Shown in pieces: positions 51,740 through 61,245 of a stretch of DNA of 64,000 bases; the stretch's first letter is position 1, and each line of letters starts with the position of its first letter. The position numbers were made by a program, and so were the translations under genes. The DNA comes from Vibrio plantisponsor (GTDB lineage Bacteria > Pseudomonadota > Gammaproteobacteria > Enterobacterales > Vibrionaceae), in the NCBI RefSeq assembly GCF_013041605.1, contig NZ_JABEQC010000013.1, positions 59,771 to 123,770 on the forward strand. Direction: 5' to 3'. The notes under the pieces are model-generated. The model was not told the origin of the DNA. It saw only the letters and a program-made list of their open reading frames with translations, and did no database searches.

Positions 51740-53212
51740 TTATTTCGTTGATGCAGAAGCGGCTTTCACTTTTAGGTAACTCTTAAGCCATCCGAGCCTC
51801 ATCATCCTCAAATAGAAGATTGAGCCACGAATCCACCAGTCGGCAAACATACCAGCCCAGATACCATAAATGCCAAACTCTAAGTAAATTCCAAAAATGT
51901 AGCCAAGAACAATACGTCCTCCCCACATACTGGCAATAGATATATACATGGTAAACTTGGCGTCTTTTGCACCTTTAAATGCAGCAGGTAATACCCAAGA
52001 AGCAGCCCAAACGGGCATCATTATCGCGTTGATAAATACCAGATTGAGTATTACTTCAACAACTTCGGCTTCATCTGTATACCAAGCTGCCATATAAGGA
52101 GACAACGGAACGAACACAGCGGAGAACAGACATAGTACTATCGTCGCCGTCCAGAAAATAAGCTGCATTTCCTGAAAGGCAACTTTAGGTTTGTTTTGTC
52201 CCAGCCTTTTCCCTACCAATACCGTTGATGTCATTGCTAACGCATTACCCGGAATGTTAAGCAGTAACAACAATGAGAAGGTAATAACATTACCAGCCAT
52301 TGCCACAGTGCCAAGGCCTGCAACCATGATTTGAGTTATAAGCTTACCCAAATTAAACATGAGGGATTCAACACTGGCGGGAACACCAACACCCAAAATG
52401 TCGAAAAGGATTTTCTTATCAAACCCAGTAAAATACTGGCGAAGAGTGACGATAAACGTACTGTTGCGAGTTAAGCAGACTAAGATTATTACTGCGCCCG
52501 CCCAACGAGCTAGGGTAATACCGAAAGCGGCACCTAGCATTCCAAAGCCTTGCCATTCGATGCCAAACAAACCGTGTGATCCATATATCAACGGATAGCT
52601 AAAAAGTATGTTTAACACGTTCATAGCAATATTCGACATAGCGGGTAATCGAGAGTTACCGACTGCGCGTAATATACCGCTACCCACGAGAGTTATCGCC
52701 AAGGCTGGATAACTTAAAGCAACCAGATTTAAATACTTGTCACTAAGCGCAATAACCTCATCTTCTGCACCATACGCAACGATATAGAGCATGGAATCTG
52801 AAAACAGGAAGATTGATAACATGGATGCAAGGGCTACGGACATTCCCAGTACCATCACCTGCCCTGCAGCAGACAATGCGGAAGTCCTATCCCCTCGCCC
52901 AAATGACTGAGCGACAACAACAGAACCACCGAGCGCGACAGCAGTCATTACTGAAATAATGATCCACGTTATACCATCCGTAAAACCCACTGCTGCAGTT
53001 TTGTCTGCACCAAGGCGAGCAACAAGTACCGTACTGATGATTCCCATCAGCACGACGCAAGAGAGCTCTAAGATGATTGGCCAAGTAAATGGCCAAACAT
53101 GGCGTCTTAATAAAACTTTATGACGATAGCGAACTTTTAAAGATAATTTTGGAAACAACGGCCCACGAGGCTTATTCCTTATGGGTCCAGGTTCCGAAGA
53201 AGAGTTTGACAT
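51740..53212 (-). CDS. MATE-family efflux transporter
   Basis: 490 residues with twelve predicted membrane helices after a 45-residue basic, proline-rich N-terminal tail. MATE repeats are visible (WPIILELSCVVLMGIISTVLVARLGADKTAAVGFTDGI; the second half begins VGVPASVESLMFNLG). These proteins exchange sodium or protons for drugs or metabolites. It lies 12 bases after the PL2 lyase gene on the same strand, so it is co-transcribed with pectin genes, which is not a usual partner. Its substrate is unknown. Confidence 0.87.
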   Translation of the reverse strand: MSNSSSEPGPIRNKPRGPLFPKLSLKVRYRHKVLLRRHVWPFTWPIILELSCVVLMGIISTVLVARLGADKTAAVGFTDGITWIIISVMTAVALGGSVVVAQSFGRGDRTSALSAAGQVMVLGMSVALASMLSIFLFSDSMLYIVAYGAEDEVIALSDKYLNLVALSYPALAITLVGSGILRAVGNSRLPAMSNIAMNVLNILFSYPLIYGSHGLFGIEWQGFGMLGAAFGITLARWAGAVIILVCLTRNSTFIVTLRQYFTGFDKKILFDILGVGVPASVESLMFNLGKLITQIMVAGLGTVAMAGNVITFSLLLLLNIPGNALAMTSTVLVGKRLGQNKPKVAFQEMQLIFWTATIVLCLFSAVFVPLSPYMAAWYTDEAEVVEVILNLVFINAIMMPVWAASWVLPAAFKGAKDAKFTMYISIASMWGGRIVLGYIFGIYLEFGIYGIWAGMFADWWIRGSIFYLRMMRLGWLKSYLKVKAASASTK

Positions 53213-53224
53213 GGCGACTCCTAC

Positions 53225-54886
53225 TTAACGCGCAACCATAGCCATTTCATTATGAGGCTGACCATATATTACATCGCGGTCATACACCACTTTAATTTCA
53301 CCGTTTACATTACGATCACCGTGCAAATATCCACCTGTTGAAATCATCTGTGGAATCTCATCATACACGCCAGCATACGCCGCTTCCAAAGCCAATAGTG
53401 CATAAGCAATTGGGTCATCCAAGCGAGCGTATTGCTGAGTAAGATCTTCAACAAATAGGCCACTATTTTCGTGGTAATGCTTCTTAAGCAAGTTTTGAGC
53501 AACACTATCAGCCAGAACCAATAAGCGTTTGTCTTCACTATGTTGATGCAGTTCTAGGAGCGCAAATAGCAAGTAAGTTGATGCTAGGTTTGACTTCTCA
53601 GCGACCGCCACTGGAACCAAAGTTTCAGCATCAAGCGAACCTAAGTTAAAACGCTCAAACATCTTCGCCGTCAACACGTTAACTTGTTCATTTGAACTAG
53701 CACGAGCAGCACGAACTAAAGTCAGCAAGTATGCGGGATCCGCTGGACGACGAGCTAAGGTTGTACCTTTTTCACCATAGTAACCGTGACGTTTGAATGT
53801 GTACCCTGTTAAATCCGTGCCGTCCGTCCACATTGGAAGAACTTCGTTGCTTTCTTCATCCCAGGCATGAGAGAAGTACCCTACAATCCCTTCAATTACC
53901 CAATTAAGCCACTCTTCTTCATTAATATTTTGTACACAAGACAACATAGCTAATGGGTTGTCGACAACAACTGCCCAACAGTCGCGGAACAGTACATTTG
54001 CTTCGCGAGCAATATCGCCAAATTCAGGGCCAAACTGACGCTTTGCTCGGTCACCAAACCAAGAATAAGTCAGACGGTCATCTTCCGGAACAGGTTCACG
54101 CTGCTTAGGGGAAGAGAACTGATAAACAGGCATACGTGTTTCTGGGTGACGCGCAGCCACAAACTGACGATATAAGTGTTTCGCCCATTTCAGCGCATTT
54201 GCATCACCTGTGTAACGATAGTAATGACAAGCTGCATAAATCAAATCAGTAGATGCATTAACGAAGGTTAAACCGACAGTTTCTGGCAGTTCAGGCCACT
54301 TCGCAGGATCGACCACTTCTTTCGGTTGATGTATTTTAAATAGGTCTGCTGGGAATTCTTTGCCATATTCGCCATGACGGGTCAAATCGAGTTTCTCCCA
54401 GTCTGTAACGTGTGCAGCCCAAAAACCTTTTAAGAAGTTTTCTGTTGTCTCTGGTTGCATTTGGAACAACAAATCATAAAACGGAAAATGGTGCTTAAGT
54501 TCGTGCACACACTCTTTACTTGCTGGGCCTTCAATATCACCAGTTTCTAGGTTTACAAATCGATGGCCGCCCCACTGTAATAAACCACTGGCTTTATCAG
54601 CATAGTTCTCTAGAAAATATTCCGTAATATTCTGAGCTTCATGTAGGTACAAATTGTTACCTGTTAGCATACTAAGCGCTAAATACCCACGCATGAGATT
54701 TTGCTGGCTAGCAAAGTTGCTCATTGGTACCTCAACCCCGTCAGGATAGATCCACTTGACTGGTTTTAAGGTTTTCACATCAATGCCATCAGCCATCAGT
54801 GGGCTATGTGAAGCTTTGCCTAAATCTAACGATTGCTGGTAGAAGCGCTTAACAATAGGAAGCAGAGAAACACGAGAATCAGACAT
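53225..54886 (-). CDS. pelW: Family 2 pectate lyase (PelW-like oligogalacturonate lyase)
   Basis: 553 residues from the ATG at 54886 with GGAGAAAG upstream; the longer frame adds an unrelated N-terminus. The family PL2 start is KRFYQQSLDLGKASHSPLMADGI, then MSNFASQQNLMRGYLALSMLTGN and LLQWGGHRFVNLETG. Later blocks are VHELKHHFPFY, LTFVNASTDLIYAACHYYR, RQFVAARHPETRMPVYQFSSPKQ and FGDRAKRQFGPEFG, all as in Dickeya PelW. No signal peptide, so it works in the cytoplasm and removes dimers from imported oligogalacturonides. The operon with tog genes is as in plant-pathogenic enterobacteria (togMNAB-pelW). Confidence 0.92.
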   Translation of the reverse strand: MSDSRVSLLPIVKRFYQQSLDLGKASHSPLMADGIDVKTLKPVKWIYPDGVEVPMSNFASQQNLMRGYLALSMLTGNNLYLHEAQNITEYFLENYADKASGLLQWGGHRFVNLETGDIEGPASKECVHELKHHFPFYDLLFQMQPETTENFLKGFWAAHVTDWEKLDLTRHGEYGKEFPADLFKIHQPKEVVDPAKWPELPETVGLTFVNASTDLIYAACHYYRYTGDANALKWAKHLYRQFVAARHPETRMPVYQFSSPKQREPVPEDDRLTYSWFGDRAKRQFGPEFGDIAREANVLFRDCWAVVVDNPLAMLSCVQNINEEEWLNWVIEGIVGYFSHAWDEESNEVLPMWTDGTDLTGYTFKRHGYYGEKGTTLARRPADPAYLLTLVRAARASSNEQVNVLTAKMFERFNLGSLDAETLVPVAVAEKSNLASTYLLFALLELHQHSEDKRLLVLADSVAQNLLKKHYHENSGLFVEDLTQQYARLDDPIAYALLALEAAYAGVYDEIPQMISTGGYLHGDRNVNGEIKVVYDRDVIYGQPHNEMAMVAR

Positions 54887-55043
54887 AATACTTTCTCCAA
54901 TAATAAGAAGGCGTTGATAACAAGAAGAAAAACTCTTAGTTGAAGCAAAATTTTTCTTTTTGGTATAAACAACTATACCCAAGTAACATAAGTCACTTGG
55001 GTATATAGCCTCCCCTAAGGGAGACTAGAACAACACATGACTA

Positions 55044-56327
55044 TTAATTAGCGATGCGTTTTAGAATACGGTTACCACGACGTAGGAAATCTTGAGCAGC
55101 ACCTTTCACGTCAGTTTGACCATAATCTAGTTTCTCCATTGACTCGCCGAATAGCTCCATCAACTGAGCGTTGTCAGTGAATGTCGTTGGAAGAACTTGT
55201 TTTGGTAGACCTTGAGCTTGTAGGTAGCCTTGGTAGCTCAAGCTTTCTGGATCTATCTCACCTGCTTCGTGCAAAGTTTGTAGCCCTTCTTTGCTCATAG
55301 GAATACCACGAGCTAGACCAAGAGCTTTAACACCAATTGGATCATTCAAGAGGAATGTAACTAGCTTAGCCGCCTCTTCAGGGTGCTTAGAGTTACGTCC
55401 AATCGAGAACATCATTGATGGACGAGCTAATAGACCAGAGTCAGTAGCTCCTGGAGCCATTGGGTATGGGCCTAAATCCATGTGAAGACCAGGTGCTAGG
55501 TTAGCTGTGTACTTAGCAATTGCGGTATCCCACATATAGACACCACCGAAACGGCCATCAATCCATGGACGCATTTCGTATAGGTTACCCTTACCGTAAG
55601 AAGAAAACTCTTTCGTTGATGGGAATACGTGGTTATTAACTTGGTCTACATATAGTTGGAAGAATTTCTCCATCTCTTCTTGAGAGTAAGCGAGAGTTGT
55701 CTTCTGTGCATCAATGATATCTTTACCAGTAGTTTGAAGCATGTAAGAACGGTTCATAGCGAACACGTCACGCGCTTCAATAACGAGTGGGTAGTAGTCT
55801 GCACCAAGATTCTTCTCGAATGCTTTACCTGCAGCCATTAGTTGATCCCAATCGGTTGGGAACTCAACACCTGCCTTCTGCCAAATTGGTGTGTTGTAGT
55901 AGAAAACACGTGAAGTCATAGATACAGGAAGACCGTTGATCTTACCTTCGACAGTTGTCATATCGATAGCATTTTGAGGGAAGCTACCTACATGCAGAAT
56001 GTCTTTCTGCTTGTTCATGTCGTAGAAACCATCACCATTCTTAGAAAAGATAGGTAACCAGTTCCAGTTAGTTTGCATTACATCAGGTTCAGTATTACCT
56101 GCAACCTGAGTAGTCAAACGAGACAAGTGTCCATCCCAGCCTGTGTATTCAGCTTTAACTTTAATACCAGGATTTTGCTCTTCAAACTTTTGAATTGCAT
56201 TCAGTGTAGCTTGGTGACGTGAGTTACCACCCCACCAAGACATACGTAGCTCTACGTCAGCAAATGCTGAAGCAGAAGTTGCACCGATTGCAGCAGCGAT
56301 AAGTGTAGTCAATACCTTTTGATTCAT
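55044..56327 (-). CDS. togB: Oligogalacturonide-binding protein of the TogMNAB importer
   Basis: 427 residues. A Sec signal (1-23, ending SASAFA) leads into a family 1 solute-binding fold: ELRMSWWGGNSRHQATLNAIQKFEEQNPGIKVKAEY, NTEPDVMQTNWNWLP, GLPVSMTSRVFYYN and LFGESMEKLDYGQTDVKGAAQDF near the end. It catches short oligogalacturonides in the periplasm for TogM/TogN. It is the last gene in the order togM-togN-togA-togB, 16 bases after togA, and is followed by the PL2 lyase. Confidence 0.9.
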   Translation of the reverse strand: MNQKVLTTLIAAAIGATSASAFADVELRMSWWGGNSRHQATLNAIQKFEEQNPGIKVKAEYTGWDGHLSRLTTQVAGNTEPDVMQTNWNWLPIFSKNGDGFYDMNKQKDILHVGSFPQNAIDMTTVEGKINGLPVSMTSRVFYYNTPIWQKAGVEFPTDWDQLMAAGKAFEKNLGADYYPLVIEARDVFAMNRSYMLQTTGKDIIDAQKTTLAYSQEEMEKFFQLYVDQVNNHVFPSTKEFSSYGKGNLYEMRPWIDGRFGGVYMWDTAIAKYTANLAPGLHMDLGPYPMAPGATDSGLLARPSMMFSIGRNSKHPEEAAKLVTFLLNDPIGVKALGLARGIPMSKEGLQTLHEAGEIDPESLSYQGYLQAQGLPKQVLPTTFTDNAQLMELFGESMEKLDYGQTDVKGAAQDFLRRGNRILKRIAN

Positions 56328-56343
56328 GGATATATCTCCAGTT

Positions 56344-57480
56344 TTATTTTATTAGAGAAATGTTTTTCTCAGTTTTCTTATCGAAAATGTGTACCTTGCT
56401 CATTTCAACGGCAAACTTCACATTCTTCTGTAATTGCATACCTAGTTTTTCACGTACATCATCAACTGGAACACGTGCTGTCAGCTCTTTGTCGCCAACA
56501 CGGAAGTAAACGAATACTTCGTGTCCCATGTTTTCCATACGAACAACATCACCAACCATAGTTTGAACATTTTCGTCTTCAACTAGTGACAACGTGATAT
56601 TGTCTGGACGAATACCAAACACAGTTTTGTCGTAGCCATGTGCTCGAACAGCTTCGGCTTTAACCTTTGGCAAACGCAGACGTTGATCACCAAATGCTAC
56701 ATACATTTCACCGTCTTCATCCGCGATTACTACTTCGTGTAAATTCATTTCCGGAGCACCGATGAAACCTGCTACGAACATGTTTACAGGGCTGTTGTAC
56801 AATTCAGTTGGAGTATCAACTTGCATGATTTCGCCAAGTTTCATTACACAGATACGGTCGCCCATGGTCATCGCTTCTGTTTGGTCGTGAGTAACGTATA
56901 CCGCAGTAGCAGGGTTACCCGCTTCTTTCAGGTGACGGTGTAAGTCAGAGATACGAACACGCATCGAAGCTCGTAGTTTTGCATCTAGGTTTGATAGTGG
57001 TTCATCGAATAGGAACACTTCCGGTTTCTTAACGATTGCACGACCTACCGCTACACGCTGAGCCTGACCACCAGATAACTGGCGTGGTAGGCGGTCTAGT
57101 AGCTCTTCAATTTCAAGAATTTCAGCTGCTTCTTTAACGCGAGCCTCAATTTCTTCTTTTGGTAACTTCTGTAGTTTCAAACCAAAACCTAGGTTCTCTT
57201 CTACAGTCATGTGTGGGTATAGAGCGTAGTTCTGGAACACCATCGCAATACCGCGATCTTTTGGTGCTAGGTTGTTTACTACTGTACCGCCGATAGTGAT
57301 TTCACCACCGCTGATTGTTTCTAGACCCGCTAGCATGCGTAGCGTCGTTGATTTTGCACAACCTGATGGACCTACGATTACTAGGAACTCACCATCTTTA
57401 ATTGTTAGGTCGATACCGTGTACTGCTTTGAAACCGTTTGAATAAACTTTCTCTAGTTTATTAAATTTAACTTCAGCCAT
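56344..57480 (-). CDS. togA: ATPase of the TogMNAB oligogalacturonide importer
   Basis: 378 residues of the MalK/UgpC class. Walker A GPSGCAKST (an alanine replaces the usual glycine), Q-loop in VFQNYALYPHM, signature LSGGQAQR, Walker B VFLFDEPLSNLDAK and the H-loop in VTHDQTEAMTM are present. A C-terminal OB/TOBE regulatory part covers about 240-370. It powers TogM/TogN. Confidence 0.93.
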   Translation of the reverse strand: MAEVKFNKLEKVYSNGFKAVHGIDLTIKDGEFLVIVGPSGCAKSTTLRMLAGLETISGGEITIGGTVVNNLAPKDRGIAMVFQNYALYPHMTVEENLGFGLKLQKLPKEEIEARVKEAAEILEIEELLDRLPRQLSGGQAQRVAVGRAIVKKPEVFLFDEPLSNLDAKLRASMRVRISDLHRHLKEAGNPATAVYVTHDQTEAMTMGDRICVMKLGEIMQVDTPTELYNSPVNMFVAGFIGAPEMNLHEVVIADEDGEMYVAFGDQRLRLPKVKAEAVRAHGYDKTVFGIRPDNITLSLVEDENVQTMVGDVVRMENMGHEVFVYFRVGDKELTARVPVDDVREKLGMQLQKNVKFAVEMSKVHIFDKKTEKNISLIK

Positions 57481-57498
57481 TTTACTTACTCCAAAAAA

Positions 57499-58395
57499 TT
57501 AACCTTTAATACCGCTGCTAGCTGCGCCTTCAATAAAGTATTTCTGAGACATGAAGAACACGACGATTGACGGGATGATAGCGATAGATGCCATTGCTAG
57601 GATTTCATTCCACTTCGCGCCTTCTGTAACGTCGATAGACATTTTCAGAGCAAGTGCAATTGGGTACTTCTCTACACTTGATACGTAGATAAGTGGGCCT
57701 AAGAAATCGTTTACTGACCACATGAACTGGAACAGTGCAACAGAGATGATTGCTGGGCGGATAACTGGAACCACTACGTGCCAAAGCACTTGGAACGAGT
57801 TACACCCATCAATCATTGCTGCTTCTTCCATGTCTGTTGGTACGCCACGTAGGAACTGAACCAGCATGAATACGAAGAAACCTTGTGTTGCAAATGCCAG
57901 TGGCAAGTACAGAGGTAGATAGCTATCAAGTAAACCCATTTCGCGGAACATGATGTATTGCGGAATAAGTAGTACAGATTGTGGAAGCAGGATGCTGGCA
58001 ATTAGCGTAGCAAACCAGAATTTCTTCCATGGGATTTCAAAACGCGCAAACGCGTAAGCTACGATTGTTGAAGAAACAACAGTAAAGAATACTTTTGGCA
58101 ATACATAGAAGAATGTATTCAGGATGTAGTGACCAAATGTAAATTCTGTACCGGTTTTCCAACCGTTGATGAAGCCTTCTAAACTCCACTCACTTGGGAT
58201 CAAGCTCATAGAAGAGAAGATTTCATGGTTTGGCTTCATTGCCGCTGTAAACATCCACAATAGTGGGTAAAGCATTAAGAAACCAACGATAATAAGAACT
58301 GTGTATCGAATAGCCGCATTGATTTTTTCACGACGAATCGTACGTTCGTTTTCTTCATTTGCAGCTGATGCTGCGTTAGCAATTGAAGTAGACAT
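57499..58395 (-). CDS. togN: Permease subunit TogN of the oligogalacturonide importer
   Basis: 298 residues, six membrane helices after a 30-residue cytoplasmic N-terminus. The ABC coupling motif EEAAMIDGCNSFQVLWHVVVPVIRPA is near residue 192. It is of MalG/CarB type. The ATG overlaps the togM stop (TAATG). Confidence 0.93.
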   Translation of the reverse strand: MSTSIANAASAANEENERTIRREKINAAIRYTVLIIVGFLMLYPLLWMFTAAMKPNHEIFSSMSLIPSEWSLEGFINGWKTGTEFTFGHYILNTFFYVLPKVFFTVVSSTIVAYAFARFEIPWKKFWFATLIASILLPQSVLLIPQYIMFREMGLLDSYLPLYLPLAFATQGFFVFMLVQFLRGVPTDMEEAAMIDGCNSFQVLWHVVVPVIRPAIISVALFQFMWSVNDFLGPLIYVSSVEKYPIALALKMSIDVTEGAKWNEILAMASIAIIPSIVVFFMSQKYFIEGAASSGIKG

Positions 58396-59282
58396 TATGA
58401 TTTGCCTCCTTTATCACCTGAGTAGAATACCCAGTACTTCGACGAACGGAATGTGATTGACGTGAAGATTGCTACTACGATGAATAGTGCCCATGCCAAT
58501 GCAGAACCGTATCCCATATCAAAGAACTTAAACGCTGTCTCATAGATGTATAGAGAGATCAGGTAAGTTGACTTCATTGGACCGCCGCCAGTGATAACGT
58601 ATGGCGCTGTAAACTCTTGGAATGCTTGAGTTGTTTGCATGATGAAGTTGAAGAAGATAACCGGTGTAATTAGTGGCACAGTTACTTTCAAGAACATTTG
58701 CCATTTGCTTGCACCGTCGATCATCGCAGCTTCATACTGCGATTGAGGAACGTTCTGTAGTGCTGCTAAGAAAATAACCATCGCAGAACCAAACTGCCAC
58801 GCACGCAATAGTGTGATTGAGAATAGCGCGAAAGCTGGTTCACCTAGCCAGTTAATTGGGTCAATACCAATAAAGCCTAAGGCACCATTAAGAACACCAT
58901 CGATAGCAAATAGAGCACGCCAAAGTACCGCGATTGCAATACTACTACCCAGAATTGAAGGGATATAGTAAGCAGTACGGAAGAAGCCAATACCTCTTAA
59001 CTTAAAGTTAAGGATAAAAGCAATCCCTAGTGCGAACGCTAGTTTTACCGGGATGGTCAAGAAAACGTACAAGAATGTGACGCTCATTGACTTCCAAAAG
59101 ATATCATCTTCAGTGAGCATGTACCGATAGTTTTCAATACCGATGAATTCAGGTGAAGTCATCAGATCATAATCGGTAAAGCTCATCACGAATGATGAAA
59201 CAAACGGAAAAGCGGTAAACATTATCAACCCTATGATGTAGGGAGATAAGTACGCTAATCCTAGCTTACGATTTTCATACAT
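58395..59282 (-). CDS. togM: Permease subunit TogM of the oligogalacturonide importer
   Basis: 295 residues from the ATG at 59282; the longer in-frame start adds 21 residues that are not part of the family. Six membrane helices. The coupling motif EAAMIDGASKWQMFLKVTVPLITP is near residue 195. It is first in the operon, after a 1.1-kb regulatory region shared with the divergent kdgM. Confidence 0.93.
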   Translation of the reverse strand: MYENRKLGLAYLSPYIIGLIMFTAFPFVSSFVMSFTDYDLMTSPEFIGIENYRYMLTEDDIFWKSMSVTFLYVFLTIPVKLAFALGIAFILNFKLRGIGFFRTAYYIPSILGSSIAIAVLWRALFAIDGVLNGALGFIGIDPINWLGEPAFALFSITLLRAWQFGSAMVIFLAALQNVPQSQYEAAMIDGASKWQMFLKVTVPLITPVIFFNFIMQTTQAFQEFTAPYVITGGGPMKSTYLISLYIYETAFKFFDMGYGSALAWALFIVVAIFTSITFRSSKYWVFYSGDKGGKS

Positions 59283-59445
59283 TTTCTCGTCCTCGTTAAG
59301 TTTAACTGCCCATGGGTTAGATAAGTTCACTCCTAAGACCCCCATCGACTTCTGCTAGCCATTAAACGTGATTTTATAACGTTTACCATGCGGAAATTTA
59401 CAATTTGTGATCTTGGATATTATTTTTAAATATAAAAAATAAAAA

Positions 59446-59464
59446 AATGAAACATAGTTCCTGT
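59446..59464 (-). promoter_or_regulatory. KdgR-like site upstream of togM
   Basis: AATGAAACATAGTTCCTGT has a perfect left half of the KdgR box and 15 of 19 matches overall, 164 bases before the togM ATG. Confidence 0.4.
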
Positions 59465-59651
59465 TTTATAGATTAAGCGTTCTCAAAAAATGAATCGATT
59501 TAAGTTCAGCGGGTTTTCAGTTGGGATTCTTCAGTCAAATTTAGAAGTTTTCTTATTATTAATCATATATTTAATAAAAAATAGAAACACATACTACATA
59601 GAGAGTGCTCTCTGACACACAATCTCTGTACACACACTAAAAATAAATTAT

Positions 59652-59665
59652 TTGATCTTTATCAA
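59652..59665. promoter_or_regulatory. FNR-type box in the togM-kdgM region
   Basis: TTGATCTTTATCAA matches TTGAT-N4-ATCAA at all ten defined positions. It is 370 bases from togM and 770 from kdgM, so the target is unclear; the sequence also resembles weak CRP sites. Confidence 0.45.
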
Positions 59666-60324
59666 AAAATATATTTTTCGCGTTTAAAAATATATTTTGA
59701 GTGAATATAAACTAAAGCATTAGAAACCCGAGCATTAATTATTTATCTCTCGATAGGCTAGAAAGGATGTATTGGTCGGGTAGTGAGTGACGCAGATTTT
59801 ATTACTTAATTTATTAATTTTTCATGAAAAAATTCAAACAAAAACAACTTGTTTTCTTAAAGAAATCGTATATTAACAAAGAGAATCATTGCAAAAGAAA
59901 CCTTCTACCCTTTAAAAATTTGATCAAATCATTTCCTAAGCGATGCAATGTATAGTCACTCGCCATCCCTATAATATTAATGTTCTTTTACACATTAAAT
60001 AGCTAAACAATCACCCTTTCTTTAAGTAACCCAAGGAGTCTACTTTGTTGTTTACATAGCCTTAGACCTATTTACTCACTCTATTCCCTATAAAAATCAC
60101 AACATATTACCAACATAAATGAAAATTAATGATCACCTAGCCAAGGAGAACACCAAAAGCAAAAACAACTTAACTATATGGTTTATATGTAAAAAATAAT
60201 AAATACCTATCGATCACGACAACTCATTAACCCTCATAATAAAAGTGACTCACCGCTACCCACCCGTTCAGAGTTAAATACTAAAAAATTATGCTAAGTT
60301 GATCACTTTTAAATACACACCAAA

Positions 60325-60343
60325 CATAAAACATTGTTTCAAT
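60325..60343 (+). promoter_or_regulatory. KdgR operator upstream of kdgM
   Basis: CATAAAACATTGTTTCAAT fits 17 of 19 positions of AATRAAAYRNYRTTTYATT, with the central AAACATTGTTT typical of strong sites. It lies 90 bases before the kdgM ATG. Confidence 0.75.
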
Positions 60344-60350
60344 GATCACA
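60335..60350 (+). promoter_or_regulatory. CRP-like site overlapping the KdgR operator of kdgM
   Basis: TGTTTCAATGATCACA matches 8 of 10 positions of the CRP consensus with a perfect right half. Overlap of activator and repressor sites is known for pectinase promoters in Dickeya. Confidence 0.4.
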
Positions 60351-60432
60351 TTTCCGCAATCAAACATTTTTAAACTAAATATTTTTATATAAATTAAACA
60401 CCGAACCATAATTACAAAAACGGTGTTTTAAA

Positions 60433-61155
60433 ATGAAAAAAGTACTTATCTCTGCTATCGCACTCGCTATTACAGCTACTGCTGCACAAGCTGCAACAAT
60501 CAACTTACGTCATGAATATAAATCTGAATTTGGTGATAATGATGCATATCATGGTGACCGTATTGCTGTTAGCCATCGTTTCGCAAACGGTGTAGGTTTT
60601 GAAATTGAAGCAAAATACAAATCAAACACTACTGGAAATGATGATGCATTTGATGAATTTACTCAAAATGGTCACCAAGCAAACGTAAGCTACCGCTACA
60701 AATTGAATGACTCATTCACGCTAACTCCTCAATACAAAATTGAAATGAACAGCAGCGACAAGATGAGCAATCAGTTCAACTTGACACTAGGTTACAAAGT
60801 TAACAACGACCTTTCAGTTTCGTACCGTCAGCGTTACAACTATACAACTCAAGCAAACAAGGAAAGTAGTGAACACTACAACCAAGGTACGTTTGCTGCT
60901 AGTTATTCTGGTGTTGAAGATTGGGGCTTTGGTGCTTCTCTAGATTACCGCTGGAGACAAGAAGGACAAGACACTTGGAAAGGTAACAAAGCTGGCGTTA
61001 ACGAAGTGAACTTCACAGGCGAATACAAAGGTTTTGAAAGTGGCTGGCGTCCATTTGCTGAACTAGGTTTCGAACCGACGAAGAAATACAGCACTGATAC
61101 AGAAAAAGGTGATTACCGTCCACGTTACCGTATTGGCCTGAAGTACAACTTCTAA
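60433..61155 (+). CDS. kdgM: Oligogalacturonate-specific outer-membrane porin
   Basis: 240 residues. A Sec signal peptide (1-20, ending AAQAA) is followed by TINLRHEYKSEFGDNDAYHGDRIAVSHRF, the KdgM start, then alternating amphipathic strands and a C-terminal strand RYRIGLKYNF ending in phenylalanine, as outer-membrane barrels do. KdgM lets oligogalacturonides cross the outer membrane. It has its own terminator and a strong KdgR box. Confidence 0.93.
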   Translation: MKKVLISAIALAITATAAQAATINLRHEYKSEFGDNDAYHGDRIAVSHRFANGVGFEIEAKYKSNTTGNDDAFDEFTQNGHQANVSYRYKLNDSFTLTPQYKIEMNSSDKMSNQFNLTLGYKVNNDLSVSYRQRYNYTTQANKESSEHYNQGTFAASYSGVEDWGFGASLDYRWRQEGQDTWKGNKAGVNEVNFTGEYKGFESGWRPFAELGFEPTKKYSTDTEKGDYRPRYRIGLKYNF

Positions 61156-61188
61156 TTCAATCTAAAAGTAAATCCTAACTGTCTTTTC

Positions 61189-61224
61189 AAGGCTGACTTA
61201 ACATCCACTAGGTCAGCCTTTTTT
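61189..61224 (+). terminator. Rho-independent terminator of kdgM
   Basis: AAGGCTGAC and GTCAGCCTT form a 9-bp stem with a 14-base loop followed by TTTT, 33 bases after the stop and 22 before the lyase gene. Confidence 0.8.
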
Positions 61225-61245
61225 AATGCTTAATTAAGGTGAACT

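Larger units (their letters stand above)
59283..60432. other. Long AT-rich divergent regulatory region between togM and kdgM
   Basis: About 1,150 bases with no gene. It contains a KdgR-like site near togM (59446-59464), a perfect FNR-type box (59652-59665), a pair of AT palindromes (AAAATATATTTT twice, 59666-59700), and a good KdgR box with a CRP-like overlap near kdgM. TATATAA at about 60387 is a candidate -10 of kdgM. The length is unusual and could hold a small RNA, but I see no terminator that would mark one. Confidence 0.5.

Noticed and set aside
53225..59282. Alginate pathway for the tog-type genes
   Set aside because: The PL2 lyase, KdgM porin, PL9 lyase and KduD match pectate and oligogalacturonate use; nothing alginate-specific is in this half.
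59666..59700. Paired AT palindromes as a transposon end or origin
   Set aside because: They are simple AAAATATATTTT repeats in AT-rich DNA, with no transposase, no DnaA boxes and no target duplication.
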